In this document: positions 25,186 through 35,500 of the stretch, one piece after another
How positions within the stretch are numbered: the stretch's first letter is position 1
Layout: the number at the start of each line of letters is the position of its first letter
Position numbers and translations under genes: made by a program
Assembly (NCBI GenBank): GCA_023053545.1
Contig: JAKZAN010000053.1
Span: forward strand, 62,001 to 126,000
From: Lepidurus packardi
Lineage: Eukaryota; Arthropoda; Branchiopoda; Notostraca; Triopsidae
Length of the DNA stretch: 64,000 nucleotides
Direction: 5' to 3'
Notes under the pieces: model-generated
Database searches by the model: none
What the model saw: the letters and a program-made list of their open reading frames with translations, nothing else
Told to the model about the DNA's origin: nothing

Positions 25186-27576
25186 TTAGTTTCTTAGTGG
25201 TTTGCCTTTTGTAAGCATAAATTGAATGCGCTCTAACGTTTTCCTTTCCGTACAAAGCGATAAAAATGCTTCGCGCTCAATGTCTAATAAATACTGTTCG
25301 GTCACTAACGTTGGTTCAGACAAATCGCCTCCAGCCATTACATAGGCAAGCTTATTCGCAATTTTCTTGTCGTGTTCCGATATAAATTTACCGGCTTGCA
25401 TGCTGTCTGTACCCACTAAAAACATTCCAAGTGCTTGTTTTCCAAGTACTTTAACGTCCTTACGCCTAAGTGGTTGTGTGTAGCCAGCCTCAGCCATTAA
25501 TAATGCATGTTTTTTCGCTTCGGCAATTTGGCGATCTCTGTTCACCACAACTATATCTTTTCCGTGTTGCAGAACCCCTAAATCGAATGCTTCATGAGCA
25601 GAAGTTGAAACTTTCGCCATACCGATTGTTAGAAAATACTCTTGCAAAACATTCAATTCAACATCGTTTTTACGAAAGATATCCGATGCCCGTAATGCCA
25701 TTTCTTTAGATCCGCCGCCGCCTGGAATTACACCAACGCCAAATTCGACCAGACCCATATAGGTTTCCGCGGCAGCAACTACCTTATCTGCATGCATACT
25801 CATTTCGCAACCTCCTCCAAGTGTCATCCCATGTGGAGCAACAATTACTGGTATTGCAGAATATCGAACACGCATCATCGAATCTTGGAACAGTTTTATG
25901 GCCATGTTTAGTTCATCATAATCTTGCTCTACAGCCATCATGAAAATCATTCCAATATTTGCGCCTACAGAAAAGTTAGCACCCTGATTGCCAATAACCA
26001 AGCCTTGAAAATCTTTCTCAGCTAAGTCAATTGCTTTGTTAAGCCCTTGTAAAACACCGCCGCCAATAGTATTCATTTTAGATCTAAATTCTAGATTTAA
26101 AATTCCATCACCCAAATCATGAATAACGGCGTCTGGATTACTCCAAACAGTTTTGTTATCGCGAATGTTGTTCAGAATTATAAAGGAATCCTGGCCGGGT
26201 ACTTTTATTTGTTTCTTTGTATGTAGATCATAGAAATAGGTCGACCCATCTTTGATGCTATAAAACTTTGTATGACCAGAAGCTATCATCTCTGTGACCC
26301 AAGCGGCCGATTTTTTGCCGCTGGATGCAATTAATTCCAAACCTTTTTCAACGCCAATTGCGTCCCATATTTCAAAAGGACCATTTTCCCAGCCAAAACC
26401 AGCCTTCATGGCATCGTCAATTTTATAGAAATCGTCTGTAATTTCAGGAACGCGATTAGACACATAAGCAAACATATCTGCCAAGTTTCTTCTGTAAAAT
26501 TCTCCTGCTTTATCGGTTCCTGTAATTAAAATTTTGAAACGGTCGATCGGCTTGTCAATGGACTTGGTGAGTTCTAATGTTTGGAACGAAGCCTTTTTCG
26601 CTGCACGAAACTCCATCGAATCCAAATCGAGTGTTAAAATCTCTTTCCCTTCTTTTTTGTAGAATCCCGAACCTGTTTTACTTCCAAGCATATTTCGTTC
26701 CATCATTGTATTGATGAAGGCTGGCAGTTTGAAAAGTTCGTGTGCTTCGTCATTGGGAACATTGTTATATAATCCATTGGCAACATGGACTAACGTATCC
26801 AGACCCACAACGTCTACCGTTCTGAAAGTAGCCGATTTTGGCCTTCCAATAATAGGTCCTGTAAGTTTGTCTACTTCTTCAACTGTAAGCCCCATTTCTT
26901 GCACTTGGTGAAAAAGACTCATAATGCCAAAGATGCCAATCCTATTGCCAATGAAAGCAGGGGTATCTTTTGCTATTACAGCTGTTTTTCCTAAATATTT
27001 TTCTCCATATTCGTTTAAAAAACCGAGTACTTCTGGGGTTGTTTTCGGGCCTGGAATAATCTCAAATAATTTCAGATATCGCGCCGGATTAAAAAAGTGC
27101 GTGCCACAAAAGTGCTTCTCAAAATCTTCACTTCTACCTTCGCTCATGAATTGTATGGGAATTCCAGAAGTGTTTGAAGTGACTAATGTGCCTGGCTTCC
27201 GGTATTTCTCAATTTGTTCGAATACGATCTTTTTGATGTCCAAGCGCTCCACGACAACTTCAATAATCCAATCGGCTGTACTAATTTTCGAAAGATCATC
27301 CGTTGTATTACCAGTGGTAATCCGCGATGCAAATTTTTGGTGGTAAATAGGAGAGGGCTTCGATTTTAGCGCCGTTGCTAAATGACCATTAACAATTCGG
27401 TTTCGAACAATTTTGTCATTTAAGGTTAAGCCCTTTTTTACTTCAGCCTCTAATAATTCATTCGGAATAATGTCAAGCAATAGCACGTCAAGACCGATGT
27501 TTGCAAAATGGCATGCAATTCCCGATCCCATAATTCCGGAACCAATCACTGCTACTTTTTTAATAATGCGTTTCAT
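25186..27576 (-). CDS. 3-hydroxyacyl-CoA dehydrogenase / enoyl-CoA hydratase
   Basis: 796-aa bifunctional beta-oxidation protein. The order is dehydrogenase first, with NAD-binding GSGIMGSGIACHFANIGL at the N-terminus and CGTHFFNPARYLKLFEI, then a second HCDH domain, then a crotonase-type hydratase domain near residues 500-700 (GANFSVGANIG, TLGGGCEMSMHAD, GVIPGGGGSKEMA). This is the reverse of E. coli FadB and typical of Bacteroidetes and related groups. It follows marR by 6 bases, so it is translated from the same mRNA. Confidence 0.93.
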   Translation of the reverse strand: MKRIIKKVAVIGSGIMGSGIACHFANIGLDVLLLDIIPNELLEAEVKKGLTLNDKIVRNRIVNGHLATALKSKPSPIYHQKFASRITTGNTTDDLSKISTADWIIEVVVERLDIKKIVFEQIEKYRKPGTLVTSNTSGIPIQFMSEGRSEDFEKHFCGTHFFNPARYLKLFEIIPGPKTTPEVLGFLNEYGEKYLGKTAVIAKDTPAFIGNRIGIFGIMSLFHQVQEMGLTVEEVDKLTGPIIGRPKSATFRTVDVVGLDTLVHVANGLYNNVPNDEAHELFKLPAFINTMMERNMLGSKTGSGFYKKEGKEILTLDLDSMEFRAAKKASFQTLELTKSIDKPIDRFKILITGTDKAGEFYRRNLADMFAYVSNRVPEITDDFYKIDDAMKAGFGWENGPFEIWDAIGVEKGLELIASSGKKSAAWVTEMIASGHTKFYSIKDGSTYFYDLHTKKQIKVPGQDSFIILNNIRDNKTVWSNPDAVIHDLGDGILNLEFRSKMNTIGGGVLQGLNKAIDLAEKDFQGLVIGNQGANFSVGANIGMIFMMAVEQDYDELNMAIKLFQDSMMRVRYSAIPVIVAPHGMTLGGGCEMSMHADKVVAAAETYMGLVEFGVGVIPGGGGSKEMALRASDIFRKNDVELNVLQEYFLTIGMAKVSTSAHEAFDLGVLQHGKDIVVVNRDRQIAEAKKHALLMAEAGYTQPLRRKDVKVLGKQALGMFLVGTDSMQAGKFISEHDKKIANKLAYVMAGGDLSEPTLVTEQYLLDIEREAFLSLCTERKTLERIQFMLTKGKPLRN

Positions 27577-27582
27577 ATAAAT

Positions 27583-28026
27583 TTATTTATCGTCGTTGAA
27601 TATTTTTCTTTCACTAATCAGGTCATTTATGGTTTCGGAAACTTCAAAGAAATGTTTCAATTTGTCTTCTGCTATATTTCGCCTAATTGTTTCATTAAAT
27701 TGAAGGACTGTATTTCTGGAAAGCTCACGCTTTTCCTTTCCAAAATCCGTCAGGTAAATCAGGACCCCGCGTCCATCTTCAGGATTTTTTTTTCGGATAA
27801 TTAACCCTTTTTCCTCCATCGATTTTAATGTTCTGGTCAAGCTCGTTGCTTCCATACCCATTCGTGGCCCAAGTGTAGTGGAGGGCGTGCCACCGTCTTT
27901 GTCAATACTCAATAATGCAAATCCTGTAGCCATCGAGCCGTCATATTTCGACGCTTCTTCATTATACATCCGCGACACCATCTGCCACGTTGCTCGAAGC
28001 ACATAGTCAATTGTTTTTTCTTTCAT
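27583..28026 (-). CDS. MarR family transcriptional regulator of the beta-oxidation operon
   Basis: 147-aa winged-helix regulator. The DNA-binding part includes TTLGPRMGMEATSLTRTLKSME followed by the wing KNPEDGRGVLIYLTDFGKE. It is the first gene of the beta-oxidation operon (6 bases before the FadB-like gene), which suggests it autorepresses the operon and responds to an acyl-CoA or fatty acid; that effector is inference. A palindrome overlapping its promoter at 28063-28074 is a candidate operator. Confidence 0.9.
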   Translation of the reverse strand: MKEKTIDYVLRATWQMVSRMYNEEASKYDGSMATGFALLSIDKDGGTPSTTLGPRMGMEATSLTRTLKSMEEKGLIIRKKNPEDGRGVLIYLTDFGKEKRELSRNTVLQFNETIRRNIAEDKLKHFFEVSETINDLISERKIFNDDK

Positions 28027-28042
28027 AGTAAGATTCGATTCT

Positions 28043-28074
28043 CAAATATACAAAAAAAATACTATGCACGCATA
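28043..28074 (-). promoter_or_regulatory. Promoter -7 element and candidate MarR operator
   Basis: Minus-strand TATATTTG at 28043-28050 is an exact -7 match, 17 bases before the marR ATG. Just upstream, in the -33 area, lies the perfect palindrome TATGCACGCATA at 28063-28074, well placed for repression by a dimeric MarR protein. Confidence 0.4.
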
Positions 28075-28090
28075 ATAAATAAAAAAATGT

Positions 28091-28120
28091 AAAAAAAAAG
28101 CCTTCAAGTGTAGAAGGCTC
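28091..28120 (-). terminator. Intrinsic terminator of the acyl-CoA ligase gene
   Basis: AGCCTTC (28099-28105) pairs with GAAGGCT (28113-28119); on the minus strand a T9 run follows. It separates the ligase gene from the marR operon. Confidence 0.75.
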
Positions 28121-28135
28121 TTTTATTCGTAATAA

Positions 28136-29908
28136 CTAGCTGTAAATTTTATTAAACAGATCTAAATATTTTTCCAGAATAATCTTTCGTTTAAGTTTCA
28201 TAGTTGGGGTTAAGTGTCCAGCATCAATAGACCAAACATCAGGTGTCAACTCAAATCTTTTAATTTTTTCCCAGTTCCCAAATTTTTCGTTTATGCCGTC
28301 GATTTCTTCTTGAATTCGTTTAACAACTTCTTGGTTCGAAGTGATTTCTGTGTTCGAAGTGCCTAGCGCGATTTTATGAATTTTTGCCCATTCCTTGATG
28401 AAATCAAAGTTTGGCTGAATAAAAGCAGCTGGCATTTTTTGTCCTTCACCAATTACCATTACTTGTTCTACAAATCTGCTTTGTTTTAGTGCATTTTCTA
28501 GTAGTTGCGGTGCAACATATTTACCACCAGAAGTTTTAAACATTTCTTTCTTACGGTCGGTGATTTTCAAGAATCCTTCGGCATCAATCTGACCAATGTC
28601 GCCAGTATGAAAATAGCCGTCGGTCATTACTTCCGCAGTTTTTTCAGCATCATTAAAGTAACCCATCATTACATTAGGTCCTTTACAAAGAATTTCGCCG
28701 TCTTCGGCAATTCTAACTTCAACATCATCAATTACGCGTCCAACTGTGCCTACCTTGAAACCGCCATTTCTCATATCGTTTACGGCAATTACGGGCGATG
28801 TTTCGGTCAGGCCGTAGCCTTCCATTACTGGAATTTGTGCTGCGGCAAAAATTCTGGCCAAACGTGGTTGCAAAGCTGCACTGCCGGAGACCATCAATTC
28901 TAAATTTCCACCAAGTCCTTCTTTCCATTTACTGAAAATTAATTTTCGCGCAATTGAAAGCTGGAGTTCATACCACCAGCCGTTTTGGCCATAAGGTTCA
29001 AAGCGCAATCCCAAATCGATTGCCCAAAAAAACAGCTTCTTTTTAATGCCCGTCAATTCAGTTCCTTTGGCATAAATTTTATCGTAAACTTTTTCCAATA
29101 ATCTAGGAACCGCCGTAATCACGTGTGGATGAACTTCTTTTAGATTGTCGCTTAATTTTTCAATTGATTCTGCAAAGTAAATCGACACACCATAGTATTG
29201 GTATAAGTATAAAACCATTCGCTCGAAAATATGACAGATAGGCAAAAAGCTTAAAGCTCTTGTGTTTCCTGCGTTAAAAGGAATTCGTTTTTCACTGCCC
29301 AATACATTTGATACGATATTGTTGTGCGATAACATAACACCTTTCGGTCTACCTGTTGTTCCGGATGTATAAATTATTGTTGCAAGATCCATTGTCGAAA
29401 CGGCATCTTTTCTGGTTTCTACTTCTGGTTGATTGCTTTGATCTGCGCCCAATAATAATAGTTCAGTCCACGTTTTGCAGTCCGCTATTTCATCAAAAGA
29501 GAAAATTCCCTTCAACGCTGGCACATTGTTTTTGATCAGATTGATCTTTTGAAAAACGTCAGCGTCTGAAATGAAACACCAAATCGCACCAGAATGATTT
29601 AATATGTATTCGTAATCATTTTCAGAAATAGTAGGGTAGATGGGAACCGTTTGCGCACCAATTTGAAGCACACCAATATCCATGATGTTCCATTCCGTTC
29701 TATTATTGGTTGATATGATTGCGATTTTATCATTCGCAGCAACGCCCATACGCAGTAATGCACGCGAAATGGCATTGGCTTTATCTATATATTGTTGGGT
29801 GGAAGTTTTTATCCATTTTCCTTGATATTTAGTCACCAAAGCATCATCAATATTGTATTTTTCTAATTGATGATATGGGAAATCGAACAGTCTTGTGATT
29901 GTAGCCAT
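28136..29908 (-). CDS. Long-chain fatty-acid-CoA ligase
   Basis: 590-aa AMP-forming acyl-CoA synthetase that activates fatty acids for beta-oxidation. The P-loop-like motif IIYTSGTTGRPKGVMLSH, the adenylate motif EGYGLTETSP, YFHTGDIGQID and the C-terminal GKYVAPQLLEN are all present. The type matches FAA1/FadD15-like long-chain ligases of Bacteroidetes. It lies upstream of the marR operon on the same strand but is separated by a terminator, so it has its own transcript in the same pathway. Confidence 0.93.
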   Translation of the reverse strand: MATITRLFDFPYHQLEKYNIDDALVTKYQGKWIKTSTQQYIDKANAISRALLRMGVAANDKIAIISTNNRTEWNIMDIGVLQIGAQTVPIYPTISENDYEYILNHSGAIWCFISDADVFQKINLIKNNVPALKGIFSFDEIADCKTWTELLLLGADQSNQPEVETRKDAVSTMDLATIIYTSGTTGRPKGVMLSHNNIVSNVLGSEKRIPFNAGNTRALSFLPICHIFERMVLYLYQYYGVSIYFAESIEKLSDNLKEVHPHVITAVPRLLEKVYDKIYAKGTELTGIKKKLFFWAIDLGLRFEPYGQNGWWYELQLSIARKLIFSKWKEGLGGNLELMVSGSAALQPRLARIFAAAQIPVMEGYGLTETSPVIAVNDMRNGGFKVGTVGRVIDDVEVRIAEDGEILCKGPNVMMGYFNDAEKTAEVMTDGYFHTGDIGQIDAEGFLKITDRKKEMFKTSGGKYVAPQLLENALKQSRFVEQVMVIGEGQKMPAAFIQPNFDFIKEWAKIHKIALGTSNTEITSNQEVVKRIQEEIDGINEKFGNWEKIKRFELTPDVWSIDAGHLTPTMKLKRKIILEKYLDLFNKIYS

Positions 29909-29994
29909 TTATGGAAATTTTAACGTTCGCAAATTAACCATTTGTAGGCACATAGACAATATTATTATGCGAATGATATTTTCGATTAAATATG

Positions 29995-30002
29995 TAGCTT
30001 TG
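29995..30002 (+). promoter_or_regulatory. -7 promoter element
   Basis: TAGCTTTG, an exact TAnnTTTG match, 24 bases before the ATG at 30027 of the sulfatase gene. The -33 region has only TTTTCG. Confidence 0.5.
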
Positions 30003-30026
30003 CCGACGTTAAAGTAGATAATTTTC

Positions 30027-31967
30027 ATGTCATTACCATCACTATCCAGAATTTTTAGATCCAATGAATATGCTGTATTGGCATACAGGTTGTTTCTGGC
30101 TTACTTTTTTTATTTTGTGGCCCGAGTGCTTTTCACGCTCCACAATTTACACCTAATTAAAATTGGTTCCTTTGCGGAGTTTATGGCGCTGCAATACCAT
30201 GGAATGGTTTTCGATACGACAGCCATTTTATACGTAAACTTACTGCTCATTGTGGCTTCAGCGTTTCCATTAACAATCAACACGTCGCAAGGCTATCAAA
30301 AATTTATTTTCTATTTATATTTTTCAACAAATCTGTTGGCGTATGCTACTAATTTTATTGATTTTATATATTACCGTTATACATTTGGAAGAACCACAAT
30401 GGCCATCATGGATTCGTTAGAACATGAAAGCAACAAAAGCGCGCTTTTCGGTAATTTTTTAATTCGATATTGGTATGTTTTTGCCTTGTTTATTGCTACT
30501 GCTGCTTTGTGGATTTGGCTTTATAAGAAGGTGACCATCAGGCCTCAGTTGATACCGAGTCAAAAAGTCTATTTTGTGAGCTCTATTTTTGGTTTTTTCT
30601 TAATTGCGACAGCCACTATTGGCGGAATTCGTGGCGATTTCAAGAAGAGTACCCGTCCAATCAACCTTCTAGATGCCAATCGATATGTCAATAATATTGC
30701 CCAAGGTGATATTGTGCTGAACACGCCATTCGCAATCATCAGGACCTTAAGCACACAAAGCTTCAAAAAGGTCAATTTTGTTAGTGAAGGCATAATTGAA
30801 ACCGAAATTAAACCGATCAAACAATACACGAAAAACCCACTTTCAAAACCGAATATTGTGATTTTTATTCTCGAAAGTTTTGGCCGGGAGTATATTGCGA
30901 GTTTTAACAAGAATCAGCCAATTTCGAATTATAAAGGATATGCACCTTTTGTTGATTCATTGGCACAGCATTCCCTGATTTTCACGAATGCATATGCGAA
31001 CGGCTACAAGTCAATTCACGGAATGTCTTCCGTACTTGCGGGCATACCTTCGTTTGAAACTGCTTTTACATCATCACCTTATCCCAAGCAAAAAATAGAA
31101 TCATTGGTTTCGGTTTTAAAGGGAATTGGCTACGACACGTCTTTTTTTCACGGCGCACCAAATGGGTCGATGGGTTTTCTTGGTTTTGGAAACATATTGG
31201 GTTTTGATCATTATTATGGGAAGACCGAATTTAATAACGATGCCGAATTTGACGGGGTTTGGGGTATTTGGGATGAGCCTTTTTTTCAGTATTTCAACAA
31301 AACCTTAACTGATAAAAAATCTCCTTTCATGGCCACATTGTTCTCGGTCTCGTCTCACGAACCTTATAAAGTGCCAGCTAAATATGAGGGCAAATTTCCT
31401 GCTGGAGATGTCAATATTCACAAAACAATAGGCTATACGGATTATGCTTTGAAACAGTTTTTTAAAGAAGCCAAAAAGCAACCATGGTTCAAAAATACTG
31501 TTTTTGTAATGGTTGCAGATCATGGCAACACCATTTTTTATGATGAATATAAGAAAGAATTCAACAAACATACGGTTCCAATTTTGTTCTATTCGGCAAA
31601 TGAAAAGTATGTTGGGGTAAACAGTGAATTGGCACAGCAAATCGATATATACCCAACAATTTTGGACATGATTGGCTATCAGAAGCCTTTCAGGAGCTGG
31701 GGCAGAAGCCTTTTGGGAGATGAAAACATCAAGCCTTTTGTCATAAAGTATTCAGCGAATAGCTACGAATTCATGTCTGGTGATTATATTTGCGTTTTTG
31801 ATAGTAAGAAAGTAACAGGTTATTATCACAAATCAGACAAGGATATGAAGGAAAATTTAATTGGAAAATCGACGCCTGAAATGTTGGCGCTGGAAGTTAA
31901 ATGTAAGGCCTTCGTCCAAGATTATATGGCACGAATTATCGACCGAAACTTAACATCAAGTAAATAA
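30027..31967 (+). CDS. LTA synthase family membrane sulfatase
   Basis: 646 aa. The first 200 residues hold about five membrane helices, followed by an extracytoplasmic sulfatase/phosphoglycerol-transferase domain. IVIFILESFGREYI supplies the first metal ligands, NGYKSIHGMSSVLAG the presumed nucleophile serine, and VMVADHGNT further metal ligands. Gram-negatives lack lipoteichoic acid, so the likely role is transfer of a phosphoglycerol- or phosphoethanolamine-like group to an envelope glycan or lipid; this is inference. The stop overlaps the next gene's ATG by one base, tying it to a tyrosine phosphatase-like protein. Confidence 0.9.
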   Translation: MSLPSLSRIFRSNEYAVLAYRLFLAYFFYFVARVLFTLHNLHLIKIGSFAEFMALQYHGMVFDTTAILYVNLLLIVASAFPLTINTSQGYQKFIFYLYFSTNLLAYATNFIDFIYYRYTFGRTTMAIMDSLEHESNKSALFGNFLIRYWYVFALFIATAALWIWLYKKVTIRPQLIPSQKVYFVSSIFGFFLIATATIGGIRGDFKKSTRPINLLDANRYVNNIAQGDIVLNTPFAIIRTLSTQSFKKVNFVSEGIIETEIKPIKQYTKNPLSKPNIVIFILESFGREYIASFNKNQPISNYKGYAPFVDSLAQHSLIFTNAYANGYKSIHGMSSVLAGIPSFETAFTSSPYPKQKIESLVSVLKGIGYDTSFFHGAPNGSMGFLGFGNILGFDHYYGKTEFNNDAEFDGVWGIWDEPFFQYFNKTLTDKKSPFMATLFSVSSHEPYKVPAKYEGKFPAGDVNIHKTIGYTDYALKQFFKEAKKQPWFKNTVFVMVADHGNTIFYDEYKKEFNKHTVPILFYSANEKYVGVNSELAQQIDIYPTILDMIGYQKPFRSWGRSLLGDENIKPFVIKYSANSYEFMSGDYICVFDSKKVTGYYHKSDKDMKENLIGKSTPEMLALEVKCKAFVQDYMARIIDRNLTSSK

Positions 31968-32539
31968 TGAAAAAGAAAATTTTTATTGCCATAACAATTA
32001 TAGCCGTAGCTATTGGTGTTTATAAGATATATGACACCTATTTTAATTATCGGTTTATGGAAATAAGCGAAGGTAAAGTCTATAAATCAGGCGTTATACC
32101 GCCAGACAAAATTGCTTCTTTTGTAGAAAAATACCATATAAAATCGATTGTTGATTTACGCGGGCCTGTCACAAAGGATTTGGTAAATAACCCTGAAAAT
32201 CAATCGGAAGTAAAAGCTGAACGAGAGGCAACTGCTAAAATATCGGGCTTAAATTACTATAATATTCCGTCAGAGCAAGTACCCACAAAGGAGACGCTAA
32301 ATAAGTTTTATAAGGTAATCGATGATAAAACCAATTATCCAATCCTGATTCATTGCTATCATGGCATTGGCCGAGCACAGGTTTATTCTGCTGTATACCG
32401 AATTGAGTATGAAAATTTCTCGAACGAAGATGCTCGTAAAAACGCTGCTTTTCCGGTCTGGTTCAGTTCTTTCGACAACGGAACACCAAAGGGAGAATTT
32501 CTAAAATCATACATCAAAAGAAGCGATTCAATTAAATAA
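31967..32539 (+). CDS. Exported dual-specificity / tyrosine phosphatase-like protein
   Basis: 190 aa with an N-terminal hydrophobic anchor (residues 4-20) and a DSP-type phosphatase domain. The signature HCYHGIGR (C130, R136) matches HCx5R, and VDLRGP near residue 62 supplies the usual preceding strand and possible general acid. Tight coupling to the LTA-synthase-type sulfatase and a predicted extracytoplasmic location suggest that it acts on a phosphorylated envelope lipid or glycan rather than on phosphotyrosine; this is inference. A bidirectional terminator follows. Confidence 0.85.
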   Translation: MKKKIFIAITIIAVAIGVYKIYDTYFNYRFMEISEGKVYKSGVIPPDKIASFVEKYHIKSIVDLRGPVTKDLVNNPENQSEVKAEREATAKISGLNYYNIPSEQVPTKETLNKFYKVIDDKTNYPILIHCYHGIGRAQVYSAVYRIEYENFSNEDARKNAAFPVWFSSFDNGTPKGEFLKSYIKRSDSIK

Positions 32540-32568
32540 AAAAAGTCACCTGTAAAGGTGACTTTTTA
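32537..32568. terminator. Bidirectional terminator
   Basis: AAAGTCACC / GGTGACTTT, a perfect 9-bp stem with a 6-base loop, lies between the convergent phosphatase and purL genes with A run and T run on either side. Confidence 0.85.
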
Positions 32569-32573
32569 ATTTA

Positions 32574-35500
32574 TTATTCTTGTGTCAACCATTTTCTGGC
32601 GTTGACAAATGCTTCGTGCCATGGCGAAACTTCATCTTTTCGTCCTTCTGGATAGTGCGCCCAGTTCCATTGAAAAATAGACCTTTCAATGTGTGGCATC
32701 ATGACTAAATGTCTACCGGATTCATCACACATCATCGCGATATCAAAATGAGATCCATTTGGATTTGCAGGATAACCTTCGTAAGCATACTTTGCCACGA
32801 TATCATATTGGTCTTCTGCATATGGTAGTTCGAAACGACCTTCACCATGAGAAATCCAAACGCCCAATGTGCTGCCTGCTAGTGTGGACAACATAACTGA
32901 TTTGTTATCCTGAACTGTTACTGAAGTAAACCCACTTTCATGCTTGCCACTTTGGTTGTGTTTCATTTTTGGCTTTACGTCATGACCTGGATTAATTAGA
33001 CCCAACTCAACAAATAATTGGCAGCCATTGCATATACCCACAGAGAGTGTGTCTTTTCTAGCGAAAAATTTCTCTAGAACACTTTTTGCTTTTTCGTTGT
33101 ATAAAAATGCGCCTGCCCAACCTTTGGCAGAACCCAAAACATCTGAGTTCGAAAATCCGCCCACGGCACCAATAAACTGAATATCTTCTAATGTTTCACG
33201 GCCTGAAATTAAATCAGTCATGTGCACATCTTTCACGTCGAATCCAGCTAAATACATAGCATTTGCCATCTCCCGTTCAGAATTACTTCCTTTTTCACGA
33301 ATAATTGCTGCTTTTGGACGTCTACTGCCGGCTGCAACTTTCTTTCCGTCAAAATGTACAGGAAATACATAATTTAAAGGCTGTTGTTTATAATTCTCGA
33401 AACGTTCTTTTGCTTTTTGAACTCCGGATTGCTTTTGGTCGAGTAAGTAAGATGTTTTATACCAAACATCTCTTGTTTCAGCAATGTTGAATGTAAGTTC
33501 AGCACTGTGGTTTCGGATTGAAAGTGTATTGCTTTCTTGAACCGTACCAATTTTAAGAACTGGAATATCAAGCGATTGGAGATATTCAAAAGCACCATCG
33601 CCAGCTTGAAACACAATTGATGAATTTTCGGCAAAGAGTACTTTCGCAAAGTCTGCTTCTCCTAAGCTTGTTAGGTCAATTTCAGCCCCCAGGTTGTTGT
33701 CTGCAAAACACATTTCAAGCAAAGTTGTAATTAAACCACCACTTGCAACATCATGACCAGCTTGTATTGTTCCGTCGAGAATTAATTTCTGAATGGCATT
33801 GAATGCTTTTTTGAAAAGCTGCGCATCCTTAACATCAGGTGCCTCGTTTCCGATTTTATTGCGGGTTTGTGCAAATGCCGACCCACCCAGATGGTATTGA
33901 TCTGCGGATAAATTTATATAGTAGATTGAACCGCCATTTTTTTGCAAAACGGGTTCAACCACTTTAGTAATATCGATACAGTTTGCACCTGCTGAAATAA
34001 TCACGGTTCCCGGTGCAATTACGTCGCCATCAGCATATTTTTGTTTCATCGAAAGCGAATCTTTTCCCGTAGGTATGTTGATTCCCAATTCGATCGCAAA
34101 GTCTGAACAAGCTTCGACTGCTTCATATAAACGCGCGTCTTCCCCTTCATTTTTGCAAGGCCACATCCAGTTTGCCGATAACGAAACACCAGCCAACTCA
34201 TTTTTTAAAGGAGCCCAAATTATATTCGACAATGATTCTGCGATCGCATTTCGACTGCCTGCCGCAGGATTAATCAAAGCGGCGATTGGGGCGTGGCCAA
34301 TAGCTGTTGCAACACCTTCTTTTCCGTTATAATCCAATGCCATTACGCCAACATTATTTAGCGGCAACTGCAAAGGACCTGCGCACTGTTGTTTTGCAAC
34401 TTTTCCACCCACGCAGCGGTCTACTTTATTGGTAAGCCAGTCTTTACAAGCAACAGACTCCAATTGAAGTACTTCTAAAACGTATTCTTTTATTCTTGCT
34501 GAATCATATTGAATGGCTTCGTATGTACGGTCTATTTTGACATCATTCATGACAACTTTTGGTGAACTCCCAAACATGTCTTCAAGCGCCATGTCCATTG
34601 GTTTTTCACCGTTTGAAGCAGATTTAAACGTAAATCTTTGGTTTCCCGTAACTTCTCCAACTTCATACATCGGTGCACGTTCTCGATCCGCGATGCGTTG
34701 CAACTGGGCGATATCATCCTGACCGATAACCAATCCCATTCGTTCCTGAGATTCGTTTCCAATAATTTCTTTTGCTGATAATGTTGGGTCGCCAACGGGT
34801 AATTTATCCAAATCGATAAGACCACCAGATTCTTCTACTAGTTCTGACAAACAGTTTAGGTGTCCGCCTGCGCCATGATCATGGATTGATACGATAGGGT
34901 TGTGGTCACTTTCGACCAAACCACGAATGGCATTCGCGGCACGTTTTTGCATTTCTGGATTTGATCGTTGAATGGCATTTAGTTCGATTCCAGAACTAAA
35001 CGCACCAGTATCTGCAGATGAAACTGCAGCACCGCCCATCCCGATTCGGTAGTTTTCACCACCAAGAATCACCATTTTATCACCAGTTTTTGGCTTTTGT
35101 TTTATAGATTGATCCTTCTTTCCATATCCAATTCCGCCTGCTTGCATAATTACTTTATCGTAACCCAAACGTCGGTTTTCTTCTTCATGTTCGAAAGTCA
35201 GTACAGATCCTGTTATGAGTGGCTGCCCAAATTTATTTCCAAAATCTGAAGCACCATTCGAAGCTTTAATTAGAATGTCGATTGGGGTTTGATACAACCA
35301 TTTGCGTTCTGGCATTTGTGCTTCCCATTGACGTGCTTCTTCAAGGCGGGAATATGCCGTCATGTAGACCGCAGTTCCTGCTAAAGGCAAAGATCCTTGA
35401 CCACCGGCTAATCGGTCTCTAATTTCTCCTCCAGATCCAGTAGCAGCCCCGTTAAATGGCTCCACTGTTGTGGGGAAATTATGTGTTTCTGCTTTTAAAG

